Assembly: GCA_003514765.1 (NCBI GenBank)
Contig: DOOY01000258.1
Coordinates: forward strand, 1 to 10,976
Direction of reading: 5' to 3'
From: Nitrosomonas sp.
GTDB lineage: Bacteria > Pseudomonadota > Gammaproteobacteria > Burkholderiales > Nitrosomonadaceae
Length of the DNA stretch: 10,976 nucleotides
Of this stretch, positions 1-8,754 are shown piece by piece (within the stretch, counting starts at the first letter, position 1; each line of letters starts with the position of its first letter). Made by a program: the position numbers and the translations under genes. Under the pieces are notes generated by a model, which was given only the letters and a program-made list of their open reading frames with translations, did not search any database and was not told where the DNA came from.

Positions 1-14
1 CAAAATTGCTAAAT

Positions 15-1220
15 TTAAAACTGCGAATTAAATGCGAAAATTCCGCCATTTGCAGTCTGTACGACAAACCCGCCGGGAATACGCTGCGGCTGCGACAATA
101 TGGCGCCGCCATCCGTTGCCGCACGAGCCAGCACCACGCCATCATAATTTCTCAGAATGCTGACAAAACCCTTATCGTCACCAATCACAATAAAATGACC
201 ATCTATCAAAGGTGCGGTTAGTCTTTTGCTACCCAATTTGCCTTGCTTCCACATCCCGGCGCCACTTCTTTTATCATACGCAGCTAATACGCCATTGTTT
301 TCTGTGACATAAACATAATCGCTATCCATCGTTAAACCAGCGCTGCTGGAAGATTCGCGCGCCCAAATCTGGGTACCGTCAATAATTTGAAAACAGCCTA
401 CCCGCCCTTGATAAGCAGCGGCACAAACAAGCCGATCATCAATAGCCGGCGAACTGGTAATATCAGTCATTCTTTCAAGCTCAGTCACACCGCGTGGCTG
501 GGATACTACGGCTTCCCAACCCACATTGCCGTTAAACAAGCTCATAGCCACCATTTTACCTCCAGCAAATCCTGCAAAAACAGCGCCTTGGGTAATGACA
601 ACACCCGCTGCGCTGCGCACGGTTAATGTAGGCGTAGCGCCCTGATAAACCCATTTTCGCTGACCATCAACCGCATCAAGTCCGTAGACTCTCGCATCCG
701 CCGTTCGTACAACAACAATATCGCTATTTACCTGGGGTGGACCGAGTATTTCGCTGCTGACCTGTGCCTTCCATAAAGTGTGGCCAGCCGTATTATACGC
801 CAGCACCTCACCCTTGGAAGTTCCCATCAGCACCATGCCTTCACCAGAGCCAACCCCTGCAGAAAATGGATATTTAGTTTTAACAGTCCATATTTCTTCA
901 CCTGTTTGTGGATTCAGACTTACCAACAGTCCGTTCTCATCAGCAACATAAATGGCATTATCTTCATAGACAACGTGAAACTTGGCTATTTCACTTTCCC
1001 CGACGCCACTTTTCCACAAAAGCGGCATTTCATCCAGTGCATTCAATGCAGCCAGTTCTTCTTCGTCGATAACAACTTTTTTTTCCCGCTCGAACAATTC
1101 AGCAACTTGGTAGCCAAATGACTCGAACATTCTTGGGTTAAACGGTGAAGGCAAACTACTGCAACCACCGAGTAAAAATGTCACCCATAAAACCCATAGA
1201 TAGCTTTTTCGCCAAAACAC
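15..1220 (-). CDS. bamB: Outer-membrane assembly lipoprotein BamB (beta-propeller)
   Basis: BamB is the periplasmic lipoprotein of the BAM complex; it binds BamA and helps fold beta-barrel proteins into the outer membrane. The N-terminus is a lipoprotein signal: a short basic stretch, a hydrophobic core and the lipobox LLGGC-SS. The rest shows repeated propeller blades, each closing with a Gly-x-x-x-Trp type motif (for example TGEEIW, AGHTLW, DGQRKW, DGTQIW, SGAGMW), as expected of the PQQ-like eight-bladed fold. The length, about 401 residues, is normal for the family. Start choice: the longest frame opens with tandem TTG codons (1230-1235), but GTG at 1218-1220 has a GAGA Shine-Dalgarno six bases upstream and gives a typical signal peptide, so I prefer it. 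It is the last gene of the cluster in this window, just behind the YfgM-like gene, the same order as in many proteobacteria. Confidence 0.93.
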   Translation of the reverse strand: MFWRKSYLWVLWVTFLLGGCSSLPSPFNPRMFESFGYQVAELFEREKKVVIDEEELAALNALDEMPLLWKSGVGESEIAKFHVVYEDNAIYVADENGLLVSLNPQTGEEIWTVKTKYPFSAGVGSGEGMVLMGTSKGEVLAYNTAGHTLWKAQVSSEILGPPQVNSDIVVVRTADARVYGLDAVDGQRKWVYQGATPTLTVRSAAGVVITQGAVFAGFAGGKMVAMSLFNGNVGWEAVVSQPRGVTELERMTDITSSPAIDDRLVCAAAYQGRVGCFQIIDGTQIWARESSSSAGLTMDSDYVYVTENNGVLAAYDKRSGAGMWKQGKLGSKRLTAPLIDGHFIVIGDDKGFVSILRNYDGVVLARAATDGGAILSQPQRIPGGFVVQTANGGIFAFNSQF

Positions 1221-1246
1221 TTCGGTTCTCAACAAGACAAATATGC

Positions 1247-1885
1247 TCAGTCAGATTCTCCCAATGCATCCAGCTTCATCTGTACGATATTGAAATAACT
1301 ATTATTTTTATTGAGATTATTGATTGCCGCCTGATAGGAGAGCCGCGCCTCTTCTATTTCCCCCAAAGCCAGCTGCACATCCCCTTTCAAATCAGCATAC
1401 AATCCGGAAAAAGAATCAATGTGTTTGGTATTTAAATGACGTAACGCTTCATTATAATTTTCTTCGTCCAGCAATACGCTGGCCAGTCTCAGCCGAGCCA
1501 AATCCTTCATTTCAGGCTCTTTGGCATGATCAAGTATCCACTGCAATTGCGTTTTCGCCCGTTGCATGTCACCTGCTTTTACGCTTGCCTTGGCTGCTAT
1601 CAATGCAGCGCGTGGCGCATAACCACTGGATGGATATCCTTCCGTTAACAAATGCGCCGCATCGCTGATTTTTTCAACATCTTCAGTTGCCTGCACTTGT
1701 TTGAGCAAAGCATACAGATCGGCTGCCTGGTGCGCCTGCTGTTGCTGATAGTATTTCCAGACCTGTGTGCCGCCAAAGGTTGCCACCATTACTGCCAGCA
1801 CAACTGTTATAGCAGTTCCAAATCTGTTCCACCATGCTTTAATACCTTCAATTTTTTCTTCCTCTTCGCGATTATATGTTGCCAT
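1247..1885 (-). CDS. yfgM: YfgM-like membrane-anchored TPR protein
   Basis: This 212-residue protein has the YfgM/TPR_21 layout: a charged cytoplasmic N-terminus rich in Glu and Lys (residues 6-17), one membrane helix at about 23-43, then an alpha-helical periplasmic part built of TPR-like helix pairs (about 50-205). In E. coli YfgM associates with the SecYEG translocon and the periplasmic chaperone PpiD and helps hand over secreted proteins; the same role is inferred here. A good Shine-Dalgarno (AGGGA, six bases before the ATG) supports the start at 1885. It lies between hisS and bamB, the usual family context, and ends about 26 bases before the preferred bamB start, so the two are probably co-translated. 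Confidence is high for the family and moderate for the exact role outside enterobacteria. Confidence 0.88.
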   Translation of the reverse strand: MATYNREEEEKIEGIKAWWNRFGTAITVVLAVMVATFGGTQVWKYYQQQQAHQAADLYALLKQVQATEDVEKISDAAHLLTEGYPSSGYAPRAALIAAKASVKAGDMQRAKTQLQWILDHAKEPEMKDLARLRLASVLLDEENYNEALRHLNTKHIDSFSGLYADLKGDVQLALGEIEEARLSYQAAINNLNKNNSYFNIVQMKLDALGESD

Positions 1886-1945
1886 TGCATTTCCCTGAAA
1901 TAGTTACTATTCACATGAAAAAATAAAACACAATTGATGCCTTGT

Positions 1946-3208
1946 TCATTTTGTTTTTATCAACTCACTCACGGCATTCAAATCGACTCTTGCCTGATCG
2001 GTAGCTTCACGTAACGCTTTGAGCGTCACTGCCTGCGCCAGCACTTCATCGTCTCCAATAATTAAGGCAAAACGCGCTCCACTGGCATCGGCTTTTTTCA
2101 TTTGCGATTTAAAACTGCCACCACCGCAATGCAGGACAACCTGACAGTTTTCATTGCGCAAGAACTCTGCGGCCCGCCACGCGTAATCCATCGCCTGTTC
2201 ACCCTGGTGCACAATGTAGACATCGGGTACAGCATGCGTTATTTCTTTGCCGCATTCTTGCATCAACGCCAGTAACCGTTCTATACCCATGGCAAAACCG
2301 CAGGCTGAGGCAGGCTTACCTCCTACCTGCTCGATCAGCCCATCATAACGGCCACCCGCACATACTGCACCTTGCGCGCCAAGTTTGTCCGTGATCCATT
2401 CAAAAACCGTCCGATTATAATAATCCAGCCCTCTGACGAGACGCAGATTGATTTCAAAAACGATACCCTGCTCGCGCAAGATATGCTGCAATGTTTCGAA
2501 ATGAATACGGGATGGCTCATCCAGATCATCGATGAGCTTGGGTGCATGCTCGATGATCGACTGCATTTCCGGATTCTTACTGTCCAGGATGCGCAGCGGA
2601 TTTGAATGCAACCGCCTGTTTGCATCTTCATCCAATCGGTTTACATGTTGTTCAAAATATTTAATCAACCGCGCACGGTGCAATGCTCTGGATTCCGTGT
2701 TGCCCAGCGTACCAATCTCAAGACGCAAACCGGTAATACCCAGCATTTGCCATAAGCGGGCGCACATGATGATCAATTCTGCATCAATATCAGGCCCGGA
2801 AAAACCCAATGCTTCCACACCAACTTGATGGAATTGCCGATAGCGTCCTTTTTGCGGCCGCTCATGCCGAAACATAGGGCCGGAGTAGTAGAGTCTTTGC
2901 GGACTTCCATATAACAGATTATGTTCGATAACAGCCCGCACACAGGATGCAGTGCCTTCAGGACGCAGCGCCAAGCTGTCATTATTGAGATGATCAACAA
3001 AACTGTACATCTCTTTTTCAACAATATCAGTCACTTCACCGATTGAACGAACGAATAAGTCGGTCTGTTCGACAATAGGTGTTCGAATATTGCGATAACC
3101 ATACATTCCCAGCCAATCTTGCACAGTCTGCTCGAAAAAAAGCCATTGGTCGGCTTCGTCGGGAAGAATGTCGTTCATCCCGCGAATCGCTTTTACAACT
3201 TTAGCCAT
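1946..3208 (-). CDS. hisS: Histidine--tRNA ligase
   Basis: This is the class II aminoacyl-tRNA synthetase that charges tRNA-His in the cytoplasm with ATP and histidine. All signature parts are visible in 420 residues, the usual bacterial length: the N-terminal IRGMNDILP, motif 2 at about 113-128 ([16 protein letters not shown]), the histidine-specific HisA motif at 259-264 (RGLDYY), the Gly-rich AGGRYDGL at 284-291, motif 3 around 302-312 ([11 protein letters not shown]), and a C-terminal alpha/beta anticodon-binding domain from about 325. The ATG at 3206-3208 overlaps the ispG stop codon by one base (TAATG), a typical translational-coupling junction. No strong Shine-Dalgarno is seen, which fits re-initiation after ispG. 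Confidence 0.98.
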   Translation of the reverse strand: MAKVVKAIRGMNDILPDEADQWLFFEQTVQDWLGMYGYRNIRTPIVEQTDLFVRSIGEVTDIVEKEMYSFVDHLNNDSLALRPEGTASCVRAVIEHNLLYGSPQRLYYSGPMFRHERPQKGRYRQFHQVGVEALGFSGPDIDAELIIMCARLWQMLGITGLRLEIGTLGNTESRALHRARLIKYFEQHVNRLDEDANRRLHSNPLRILDSKNPEMQSIIEHAPKLIDDLDEPSRIHFETLQHILREQGIVFEINLRLVRGLDYYNRTVFEWITDKLGAQGAVCAGGRYDGLIEQVGGKPASACGFAMGIERLLALMQECGKEITHAVPDVYIVHQGEQAMDYAWRAAEFLRNENCQVVLHCGGGSFKSQMKKADASGARFALIIGDDEVLAQAVTLKALREATDQARVDLNAVSELIKTK

Positions 3209-4449
3209 TACCCAGCTTTTCTCGGATATTTTTCCCGAACATAGTTTTCGACGATCTGACGAAATTCTGCGGCAATATTATCGCCTTTTAAAGTGACTGT
3301 TTTCTCACCGTCCACATAAACAGGCGCTACCGGGCTTTCACCCGATCCTGGCAGGCTGATGCCGACATTGGCATGTTTGCTCTCTCCCGGGCCATTCACC
3401 ACACAGCCCATGACCGCCAGAGTCATATTCTCAACGCCGTCATACTGCTCGCGCCACACAATCATTTCGTCACGTACATACCCTTGAATACTTTCAGCCA
3501 GTTCCTGAAAGTACGTGCTGGTCGTTCGTCCACATCCGGGACACGCAGCAACCAGCGGTACAAATGCACGCAACCCCATGGTTTGTAGAATTTCCTGAGC
3601 AACAATGACTTCCCGTGAACGCGATCCGCCCGGCTCGGGTGTCAATGAAATCCGTATTGTATCTCCGATACCTTCCTGCAACAGTATCGACAAAGCAGCT
3701 GTGGATGCCACAATCCCTTTAGACCCCATCCCGGCTTCCGTCAATCCCAAATGCAGCGCATAATCACAGCGTGCAGCCAATTCCCGGTAAACCATGATTA
3801 AATCCTGTACACCGCTTACTTTGCAAGACAGCAAGATCCTGTTACGCGGCAATCCGATTTCCTCAGCTTTTGCAGCACTTTCCAGCGCTGAAGTAATGAG
3901 TGCCTCACGCATGACATAAGTTGCATCTTTAGGATCACTGGAACTGGCATTCTCATCCATAATACGCGCAAGCATTTCCTGATCAAGGCTTCCCCAGTTA
4001 ACACCGATGCGGATCGGTTTGTCATATTTGCACGCTATTTCGATCAGGGTTGCAAATTGCTCGTCACGTTTTTTACCTTTACCGACATTGCCAGGATTAA
4101 TCCGAAACTTAGCTAAAGACTGCGCACACTCAGGATAACTGCCAAGCAGCTTATGCCCATTAAAGTGAAAGTCACCGACCAATGGCACATGGCATCCCAT
4201 GTCATCCAATCGTTGACGAATGCCGGGTACTGCTTTGGCTGCATCGGCAGAATTAACGGTAATACGTACCAGTTCCGAACCGGCGCGTGCTAATTGCGCA
4301 ACTTGTTCTGTAGTGGCGACTGCATCAACGGTATCCGTATTGGTCATTGATTGCACAATAACTGGAGCGCCTCCTCCAATTTTGATCGACCCGACGTCAA
4401 CACCGACACTTGCACGCCGTCGCGAAGTTAAGCTTTTTTGGGACATCAT
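3208..4449 (-). CDS. ispG: 4-hydroxy-3-methylbut-2-enyl diphosphate synthase (IspG/GcpE)
   Basis: IspG catalyses the penultimate step of the MEP isoprenoid pathway, reductively opening MEcPP to HMBPP with a [4Fe-4S] cluster. The 413-residue protein shows the N-terminal TIM-barrel half ([22 protein letters not shown] near residues 15-36) and the C-terminal iron-sulfur half. The cluster ligands are all present: Cys303 and Cys306 in ACPGCGRTT, Cys349 in [10 protein letters not shown], and Glu356 of the same motif. Residues roughly 155-175 (DENASSSDP) form a short insertion loop of the kind seen in many proteobacterial enzymes. Two ATG codons stand in tandem (4444-4449); either may start. It is followed directly by hisS with a one-base overlap, and lies about 68 bases behind rodZ. 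Confidence 0.98.
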   Translation of the reverse strand: MMSQKSLTSRRRASVGVDVGSIKIGGGAPVIVQSMTNTDTVDAVATTEQVAQLARAGSELVRITVNSADAAKAVPGIRQRLDDMGCHVPLVGDFHFNGHKLLGSYPECAQSLAKFRINPGNVGKGKKRDEQFATLIEIACKYDKPIRIGVNWGSLDQEMLARIMDENASSSDPKDATYVMREALITSALESAAKAEEIGLPRNRILLSCKVSGVQDLIMVYRELAARCDYALHLGLTEAGMGSKGIVASTAALSILLQEGIGDTIRISLTPEPGGSRSREVIVAQEILQTMGLRAFVPLVAACPGCGRTTSTYFQELAESIQGYVRDEMIVWREQYDGVENMTLAVMGCVVNGPGESKHANVGISLPGSGESPVAPVYVDGEKTVTLKGDNIAAEFRQIVENYVREKYPRKAG

Positions 4450-4517
4450 AGATTATTTCTTATTAGTCTCGATATTCAAGAAACAGGGAACAGTGAAAAC
4501 TGTTACACCAGGATTGG

Positions 4518-5606
4518 TTATTCAAGCATCAATTGCGCACTGCCATTTTGCGTATTGGTATAAGGTTTAATATCAATCAGCCTATCATTATAGGTGACTT
4601 CAACAGCAGACGCATCGCTGATAACAACCGACAGGGGTTTTTTTCCACTGACTCTCTGTTGAGTTCCCTGAATATTATTTTGTTCAAAAATAACATCATC
4701 GTTGCCATCTGTAACTTTAACATGCGCATCGGCAGAAAAATTGAAAGTAAGCGTTCCAAATGTATTGATTGCGGAGCCAGCACCCAAAGATGTTAGAGAA
4801 TTCTGGTTAAACTGAGTAGTTTCATCCGGCTTCTCTGATAATTTTAAAGATGGCAACGGTAATTGTAATTCAACAGATGTTTTGCCATTCTCCTGCTGTA
4901 TTACAAGATCAGTGTGTTGTTCTGTTTGTTGCCAGAAAGGCATTTTCTCATATAGGAAGTAGCCGGTTAATGCCAGAAATATCAGAATAATAATGATGAA
5001 TAAAGTGCTGTTTAATTTCTTGCCATCTCTTGACGAGGAAGTCATTTCCTGAACTTTAAATGGCGTATGTTCAACATTTGTAACAACTGTTGTCGGTCCA
5101 GGTAACAATTTTACGATCGCAGCTGCATCCAGCTGCATCAGATTTGCGTAATTACGAACGAATCCACGGACAAAAGTATGCCCTGGCAATTCTTCAAAGT
5201 CTTCTTTTTCGATCGCTTCAACCTGATGGACCGAAATTCGCAACTGGCGTGATATATCGTCTACACTCATATTTTTAGCTAGGCGCGCATTGCGCAGCAT
5301 ATGGCCAACACCCTGAACGACACTTGCAGAATTCAATGTTTCATTTTTAAATGCTTCAGACTGATCTTCTGTTTTTAAGAACCGGCTGATTTCCGGCCCT
5401 GTCTCTGCGGCTGTTTTCCGGGCTGCATAATCATCGGTATCGTTTTCAAATTTGTGCAGATTCTGAACTGGAACCTGGAGGGATTCTGGGGCCACAGATC
5501 CTATGCCACCAACCTTATTATCTCTTTCGGATTGTTCCGTTACAGCATCTTCCTGATTACTATCTCCAGATTTTTCGTCTTTGCTGTTGTCGATATGATC
5601 ATTCAT
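4518..5606 (-). CDS. rodZ: Cytoskeletal protein RodZ with long acidic N-terminal extension
   Basis: RodZ is a single-pass inner-membrane protein that links the MreB cytoskeleton to the elongation machinery and keeps rods rod-shaped. The order of parts is typical: a cytoplasmic HTH_25 domain (about 98-165, with LRNARLAKNMSVDDIS and GHTFVRGFVRNYANL), a basic stop (RDGKK), one membrane helix at about 201-219, a Gln/Pro/Ser-rich periplasmic linker, and a C-terminal beta-rich domain (about 285-362). Unusual is the roughly 95-residue stretch before the HTH, rich in Asp, Glu, Ser and Asn and probably disordered; in E. coli the HTH starts close to the N-terminus. Start: I prefer ATG at 5604-5606, which has GGTGGA eight bases upstream and begins one base after the pilF stop. 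GTG at 5616-5618 would add four residues but has no properly spaced Shine-Dalgarno. Confidence 0.93.
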   Translation of the reverse strand: MNDHIDNSKDEKSGDSNQEDAVTEQSERDNKVGGIGSVAPESLQVPVQNLHKFENDTDDYAARKTAAETGPEISRFLKTEDQSEAFKNETLNSASVVQGVGHMLRNARLAKNMSVDDISRQLRISVHQVEAIEKEDFEELPGHTFVRGFVRNYANLMQLDAAAIVKLLPGPTTVVTNVEHTPFKVQEMTSSSRDGKKLNSTLFIIIILIFLALTGYFLYEKMPFWQQTEQHTDLVIQQENGKTSVELQLPLPSLKLSEKPDETTQFNQNSLTSLGAGSAINTFGTLTFNFSADAHVKVTDGNDDVIFEQNNIQGTQQRVSGKKPLSVVISDASAVEVTYNDRLIDIKPYTNTQNGSAQLMLE

Positions 5607-5607
5607 T

Positions 5608-6417
5608 TCAAAGTCCACCCTCTCTCACAGCTTTGGCTTCTTTAGAATTCGGATAATTTTTTTGCAACTGAAAAAGATAGCTATCCGCCGCGCGTGAATT
5701 ACCAGTAGTCTGCTCTATTTGCATTCCCAGCCACAAACTTCTGGCTGTCGGCTGAAATTTTTGCATGAATTCAGATAGTTTTGACCGAGCCATTGCAGCG
5801 TCTCCTCTTTGGAAATCCATTTCAATCAATCCCACCAGTGCAGGTCTATAGTTGGGTTGAAACGAAAGCGACTCACGAAAATATAAAGACGCTTCAGAAA
5901 AATTGTTTCGTTTCAGCTCACAAACACCCGCATTGGCATAGGCGATGTGGCGAGTATCATAAAGTGGATCTCGCAACGCCGTCATAAAATGATTAATCGC
6001 CCTGTCCATTTGTTCAGGCATGCGTTGACATAAAAACCAGCCATAATTGTTATGTATGTCTGGATTGCCTGGTTCAAATCTCAATGCACGCTCAAAATAA
6101 GACTGTGCCTTACTGTCTTCCTCCAATTCCATATATATCAATCCAAGCATACTAAAGGCAGGCGCATAATCAGCGTTTGATTTCAGTGCTTCGTCGACTT
6201 CTTCAAGCGCCACTTTATATTGCCCGCGATAGAAATATTCGGCAGCCAGCTCTGTATGAATACGCGCACTCTTATTAGCACGCGCAGCAATCTGATCCGG
6301 GGTCAAACTCGGTTCTATGGGTTCATGCACGCAACCAATTAAAAAAACACTCAGAAAAAAAACAAGTCCGACTAACCCTGCAGGTTTGATAGAAACGTGT
6401 CCTTTTGATAACTTCAT
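5608..6417 (-). CDS. pilF: Type IV pilus biogenesis/stability lipoprotein PilF (PilW)
   Basis: This 269-residue protein is a lipoprotein made almost entirely of TPR repeats, the architecture of the pilotin PilF/PilW, which brings the secretin PilQ to the outer membrane and helps it multimerise. The signal peptide ends in the lipobox FLIG-Cys29. About six TPR units follow (about 50-257), with typical WLG/YAPA-type residues (for example [46 protein letters not shown]). The ATG overlaps the rlmN stop by four bases (ATGA), and GGAG lies just upstream. Its position between rlmN and rodZ is the one occupied by pilF in many beta- and gammaproteobacteria, which strengthens the assignment. No pilus structural genes lie in this window, so the pilotin role rests on family and synteny. 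Confidence 0.92.
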   Translation of the reverse strand: MKLSKGHVSIKPAGLVGLVFFLSVFLIGCVHEPIEPSLTPDQIAARANKSARIHTELAAEYFYRGQYKVALEEVDEALKSNADYAPAFSMLGLIYMELEEDSKAQSYFERALRFEPGNPDIHNNYGWFLCQRMPEQMDRAINHFMTALRDPLYDTRHIAYANAGVCELKRNNFSEASLYFRESLSFQPNYRPALVGLIEMDFQRGDAAMARSKLSEFMQKFQPTARSLWLGMQIEQTTGNSRAADSYLFQLQKNYPNSKEAKAVREGGL

Positions 6418-7553
6418 CGCATCGACTCCAGGTTAACCTTGCCTGCTCGGCGTGTTTTGTCACGTACCTGACCCGCCAACTGACCGCAAGCAGCCGCAAT
6501 ATCATCTCCTCGTGTCTTACGTACCGTTGTTACCAAACCGGCTTGTATCAGGATATCACGGAAAACACGAACCGACTCAGGCGAAGAACGTTTAAATTCA
6601 GAATTCGGGAAAGTATTAAAAGGAATCAAATTAAATTTGCAGGGCACATCCTTAACCAATTTTATCAATTCTTTTGCATCGGATGCACTGTCGTTAACAC
6701 CATCAAGCATCACATATTCAAATGTAATAAAATCTCTCGGCGCAACTTGCAAATAACGCTGACAAGCTGCCAACAGCGCTTTAATCGGATATTTTTTATT
6801 AATGGGCACCAGGTAATCACGCAAAGCATCATTCGGAGCATGCAATGATACCGCCAATGCCACCGGACAACGCTCACGCAACCGGTCCATTGCGGGAACC
6901 AGTCCTGATGTGCTGACTGTCACACGCCGCCGGGATAATCCATAGGCATGATCATCCAACATTAAATTTAATGCGGTTACCACATTTTCAAAATTGGCAA
7001 GCGGCTCGCCCATACCCATCATCACGATATTGCTGACCACACGTGGAGACTGCAAAGTCTGCGGTATGGATGAGTCATGCTGAGCTAGAAGTGATGATTG
7101 ACTGCCGGCGCTTTCCCTAAGCGATTTATCCGCCAACCACAACTGACCGATAATTTCAGCTACTGTCAAATTACGATTGAAACCTTGCTTCCCCGTCGAA
7201 CAGAAAGCACAAGCCAAGGCACAGCCAACTTGGCTGGAGACACATAAAGTACCGCGATTCTTTTCGGGAATAAAAACACTTTCGATACCATTATTTGCTC
7301 CAACCGACAACAACCATTTGCGCGTGCCATCAGCAGCAATATGATCACGCATTACTTCTGGCACTGAAATGACGGCAAGCTTTGAAAGCTTTTCTCTTAA
7401 CCCTTTTGCTAGATCACTCATTTCAGCAAAATCAGATCTACCAAACTGATGCACCCATTTCAATATTTGCTTGGCGCGAAAAGACTTTTCACCAATTCCT
7501 GTTAAGAAATCAGTAAGTCCTTCTCTATCATAATCGAGTAAATTAACAGTCAC
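6414..7553 (-). CDS. rlmN: Dual-specificity RNA methyltransferase RlmN
   Basis: RlmN is a radical-SAM enzyme that methylates C2 of adenine 2503 in 23S rRNA and adenine 37 in some tRNAs. The 379-residue protein carries the CxxxCxxC iron-sulfur motif at Cys111, Cys115 and Cys118 ([11 protein letters not shown]), the two methyl-transfer cysteines (Cys104 in GTLCVSS and Cys356 in AAACGQLAG), the SAM-binding MMGMGEPL at 178-185, and the substrate loops VSLHAPND and LIPFN. Relative to E. coli there is an extra stretch of roughly 17 residues, rich in Ser and Gln, just before MMGMGEPL (about 146-172). The only usable start is GTG at 7551-7553, because an in-frame stop lies two codons upstream; the Shine-Dalgarno is weak. 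ndk lies 32 bases upstream and pilF overlaps its end. Confidence 0.97.
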   Translation of the reverse strand: MTVNLLDYDREGLTDFLTGIGEKSFRAKQILKWVHQFGRSDFAEMSDLAKGLREKLSKLAVISVPEVMRDHIAADGTRKWLLSVGANNGIESVFIPEKNRGTLCVSSQVGCALACAFCSTGKQGFNRNLTVAEIIGQLWLADKSLRESAGSQSSLLAQHDSSIPQTLQSPRVVSNIVMMGMGEPLANFENVVTALNLMLDDHAYGLSRRRVTVSTSGLVPAMDRLRERCPVALAVSLHAPNDALRDYLVPINKKYPIKALLAACQRYLQVAPRDFITFEYVMLDGVNDSASDAKELIKLVKDVPCKFNLIPFNTFPNSEFKRSSPESVRVFRDILIQAGLVTTVRKTRGDDIAAACGQLAGQVRDKTRRAGKVNLESMR

Positions 7554-7585
7554 AGGTCAATTTGAACACATAGAAATTTTCGAAA

Positions 7586-8011
7586 TTAACGGGTATATAT
7601 TTCCAACGTTGAAAAAAAACAGGCAATTTCAGCAGCAGCCGTCTCAGGCGCATCTGAACCATGCACAGCATTGGCATCAATACTGTCAGCAAAATCTGCA
7701 CGGATTGTTCCTTTTTCTGCTTTTTGAGGATCCGTTGCCCCCATCAATTCACGATTTTTTCTGATCGCGTCCTCTCCTTCAAGCACCTGCACCATCACAG
7801 GTCCAGAAATCATAAAATTAACCAGATCATTAAAAAAAGGACGCTCACGGTGTATGGCATAAAACTGTTCTGCTTCAGCTCTGGAAAGCTGAGTCATGCG
7901 TGCGGCAATTATTTTTAATCCATTTGATTCAAAACGTGAATAAATCCGACCAATCACATTTTTTGCTACTGCGTCTGGTTTAATAATGGAAAAAGTTCTT
8001 TCAATTGCCAT
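7586..8011 (-). CDS. ndk: Nucleoside diphosphate kinase
   Basis: Ndk moves the gamma phosphate between nucleoside triphosphates and diphosphates through a phospho-histidine and so balances the NTP and dNTP pools. The 141-residue protein has the family's normal length and motifs: [12 protein letters not shown] at the N-terminus (Lys11 contacts phosphate), the mobile-loop region around residues 40-60, and the catalytic signature NAVHGSD with His117. The start is the ATG at 8009-8011, which has GGAG seven bases upstream; a TTG codon immediately before it only lengthens the open frame. As the most upstream gene of the minus-strand housekeeping cluster, it probably has its promoter in the AT-rich 8012-8081 gap, although I could not recognise clear hexamers there. 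Confidence 0.98.
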   Translation of the reverse strand: MAIERTFSIIKPDAVAKNVIGRIYSRFESNGLKIIAARMTQLSRAEAEQFYAIHRERPFFNDLVNFMISGPVMVQVLEGEDAIRKNRELMGATDPQKAEKGTIRADFADSIDANAVHGSDAPETAAAEIACFFSTLEIYTR

Positions 8012-8025
8012 CAAATAACTCCAAT

Positions 8026-8089
8026 AATATTAGTTAATTAAATGCTTATTTTATCAAAAAAACAATATGAATTCTGGAAAACTAATATT
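8026..8089. repeat. Perfect 10-bp inverted repeat, 44-base spacer
   Basis: The decamer aatattagtt at 8026-8035 recurs as its exact reverse complement aactaatatt at 8080-8089. The arms bracket the gap between the rhodanese gene and ndk; the right arm contains the TAG stop codon of the rhodanese gene and the left arm lies about 15 bases upstream of the ndk ATG. The arms are AT-rich, so a chance match is quite possible. If real, it could be a weak RNA hairpin around the ndk leader or a split operator; no function can be assigned. Confidence 0.4.
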
Positions 8090-8489
8090 TCGCTGCCTGC
8101 CAGCCTTTATATCCTTCACGATAATAAAATACTTTTTCCCATCCCCACAGAACCGCCTGTTCAGTAGCCATAGCACTGCCGAGGCACGCAATCCCATTAC
8201 AATAAAAGATAACTGCCGCATCCTTGGCTGCAATTTTGCTCAGATTTTCAACCGTAAAGTCATCGCTTTTGACAGAAAGATGATACGCACCAGGCAAATG
8301 CCCTTTGTCAAAATCAGATTTGCCGCGCACATCGACAAAGGGGTAGCCTCGATCTAAAAATAATTTGGCTGTCCCTGTTGAAATAGTATGTGCGCCAATT
8401 ATTTGTTCTGGTGCAAGTTTCTCAGCTTTAAGATTTTGAACTGTCAAGAATACGCAAAAAGAAAACAGCATAAGGAAATAGTTTTTCAT
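8082..8489 (-). CDS. Exported single-domain rhodanese-like protein
   Basis: This 135-residue protein has a Sec signal peptide (about residues 1-22: basic MKNY, hydrophobic core, probable cut after LKA) followed by one rhodanese domain. Visible rhodanese features are FVDVRGKSDFDKGHLPGA (about 51-68) and the active-site segment IFYCNGIAC, with Cys97 as the likely persulfide-carrying residue. A second Cys (102) lies five residues on, and the loop lacks the Arg found at the end of many thiosulfate sulfurtransferase loops, so the substrate may not be thiosulfate. The product would act in the periplasm, possibly in sulfur transfer or redox chemistry; I cannot say which. The start ATG at 8487-8489 has AAGAA eight bases upstream. 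It probably forms its own transcription unit, separated from ndk by about 70 bases. Confidence 0.85.
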   Translation of the reverse strand: MKNYFLMLFSFCVFLTVQNLKAEKLAPEQIIGAHTISTGTAKLFLDRGYPFVDVRGKSDFDKGHLPGAYHLSVKSDDFTVENLSKIAAKDAAVIFYCNGIACLGSAMATEQAVLWGWEKVFYYREGYKGWQAAKY

Positions 8490-8754
8490 GATATTAATTC
8501 TTACACCTCTATCAGACTATGGTAGCAAGTATTGTATGCCATATCAGGCTTTACCAAAAAACTACTTGTTTAAAAGATTGATCAAGCAGCTTCAAACGGT
8601 CATTTTCTCATTTTTGCCATTTTCAAGGTAAATAAACGATCGGCGCTTAATGGAAACATCCTGTGACATAATCAAACCGGTACGGACGGGATTGCTTGTG
8701 AACAGCCTAAAATAATAAATTGACATTGGCAGAATGTTTTCAATAACACGTTAA
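8490..8754. other. Non-coding gap between rhodanese gene and symporter remnant
   Basis: About 265 bases with no convincing gene on either strand. It contains the weak minus-strand promoter candidate for the rhodanese gene and, at 8721-8726 on the plus strand, the hexamer TTGACA without a good -10 partner. It lies where the missing N-terminal half of the plus-strand symporter would be expected, but I see no recognisable symporter residues in it in any frame, so that half seems to have been deleted or to have decayed beyond sight. Confidence 0.6.
8531..8558 (-). promoter_or_regulatory. Possible sigma-70 promoter of the rhodanese gene
   Basis: On the minus strand TACAAT (plus positions 8531-8536) is a good -10 hexamer about 40 bases upstream of the rhodanese start codon. 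A partial -35 (TTTGGT or TTGGTA, within 8552-8558) lies 15-16 bases further upstream, slightly short of the ideal spacing. No operator-like repeat is seen next to it. This is a weak, motif-only call. Confidence 0.3.

Noticed and set aside
1145..1668. Plus-strand open frames opposite the yfgM-like gene
   Set aside because: They are antisense shadows of well-supported genes, without domain-like composition or Shine-Dalgarno.
4489..4504. Short hairpin AACAGT-loop-ACTGTT between rodZ and ispG as terminator
   Set aside because: Only six base pairs, low GC and no T-tract on the transcribed strand; probably chance.
8721..8749. TTGACA hexamer as a plus-strand promoter
   Set aside because: No acceptable -10 hexamer at 16-18 bases spacing, and downstream lies only a headless pseudogene.
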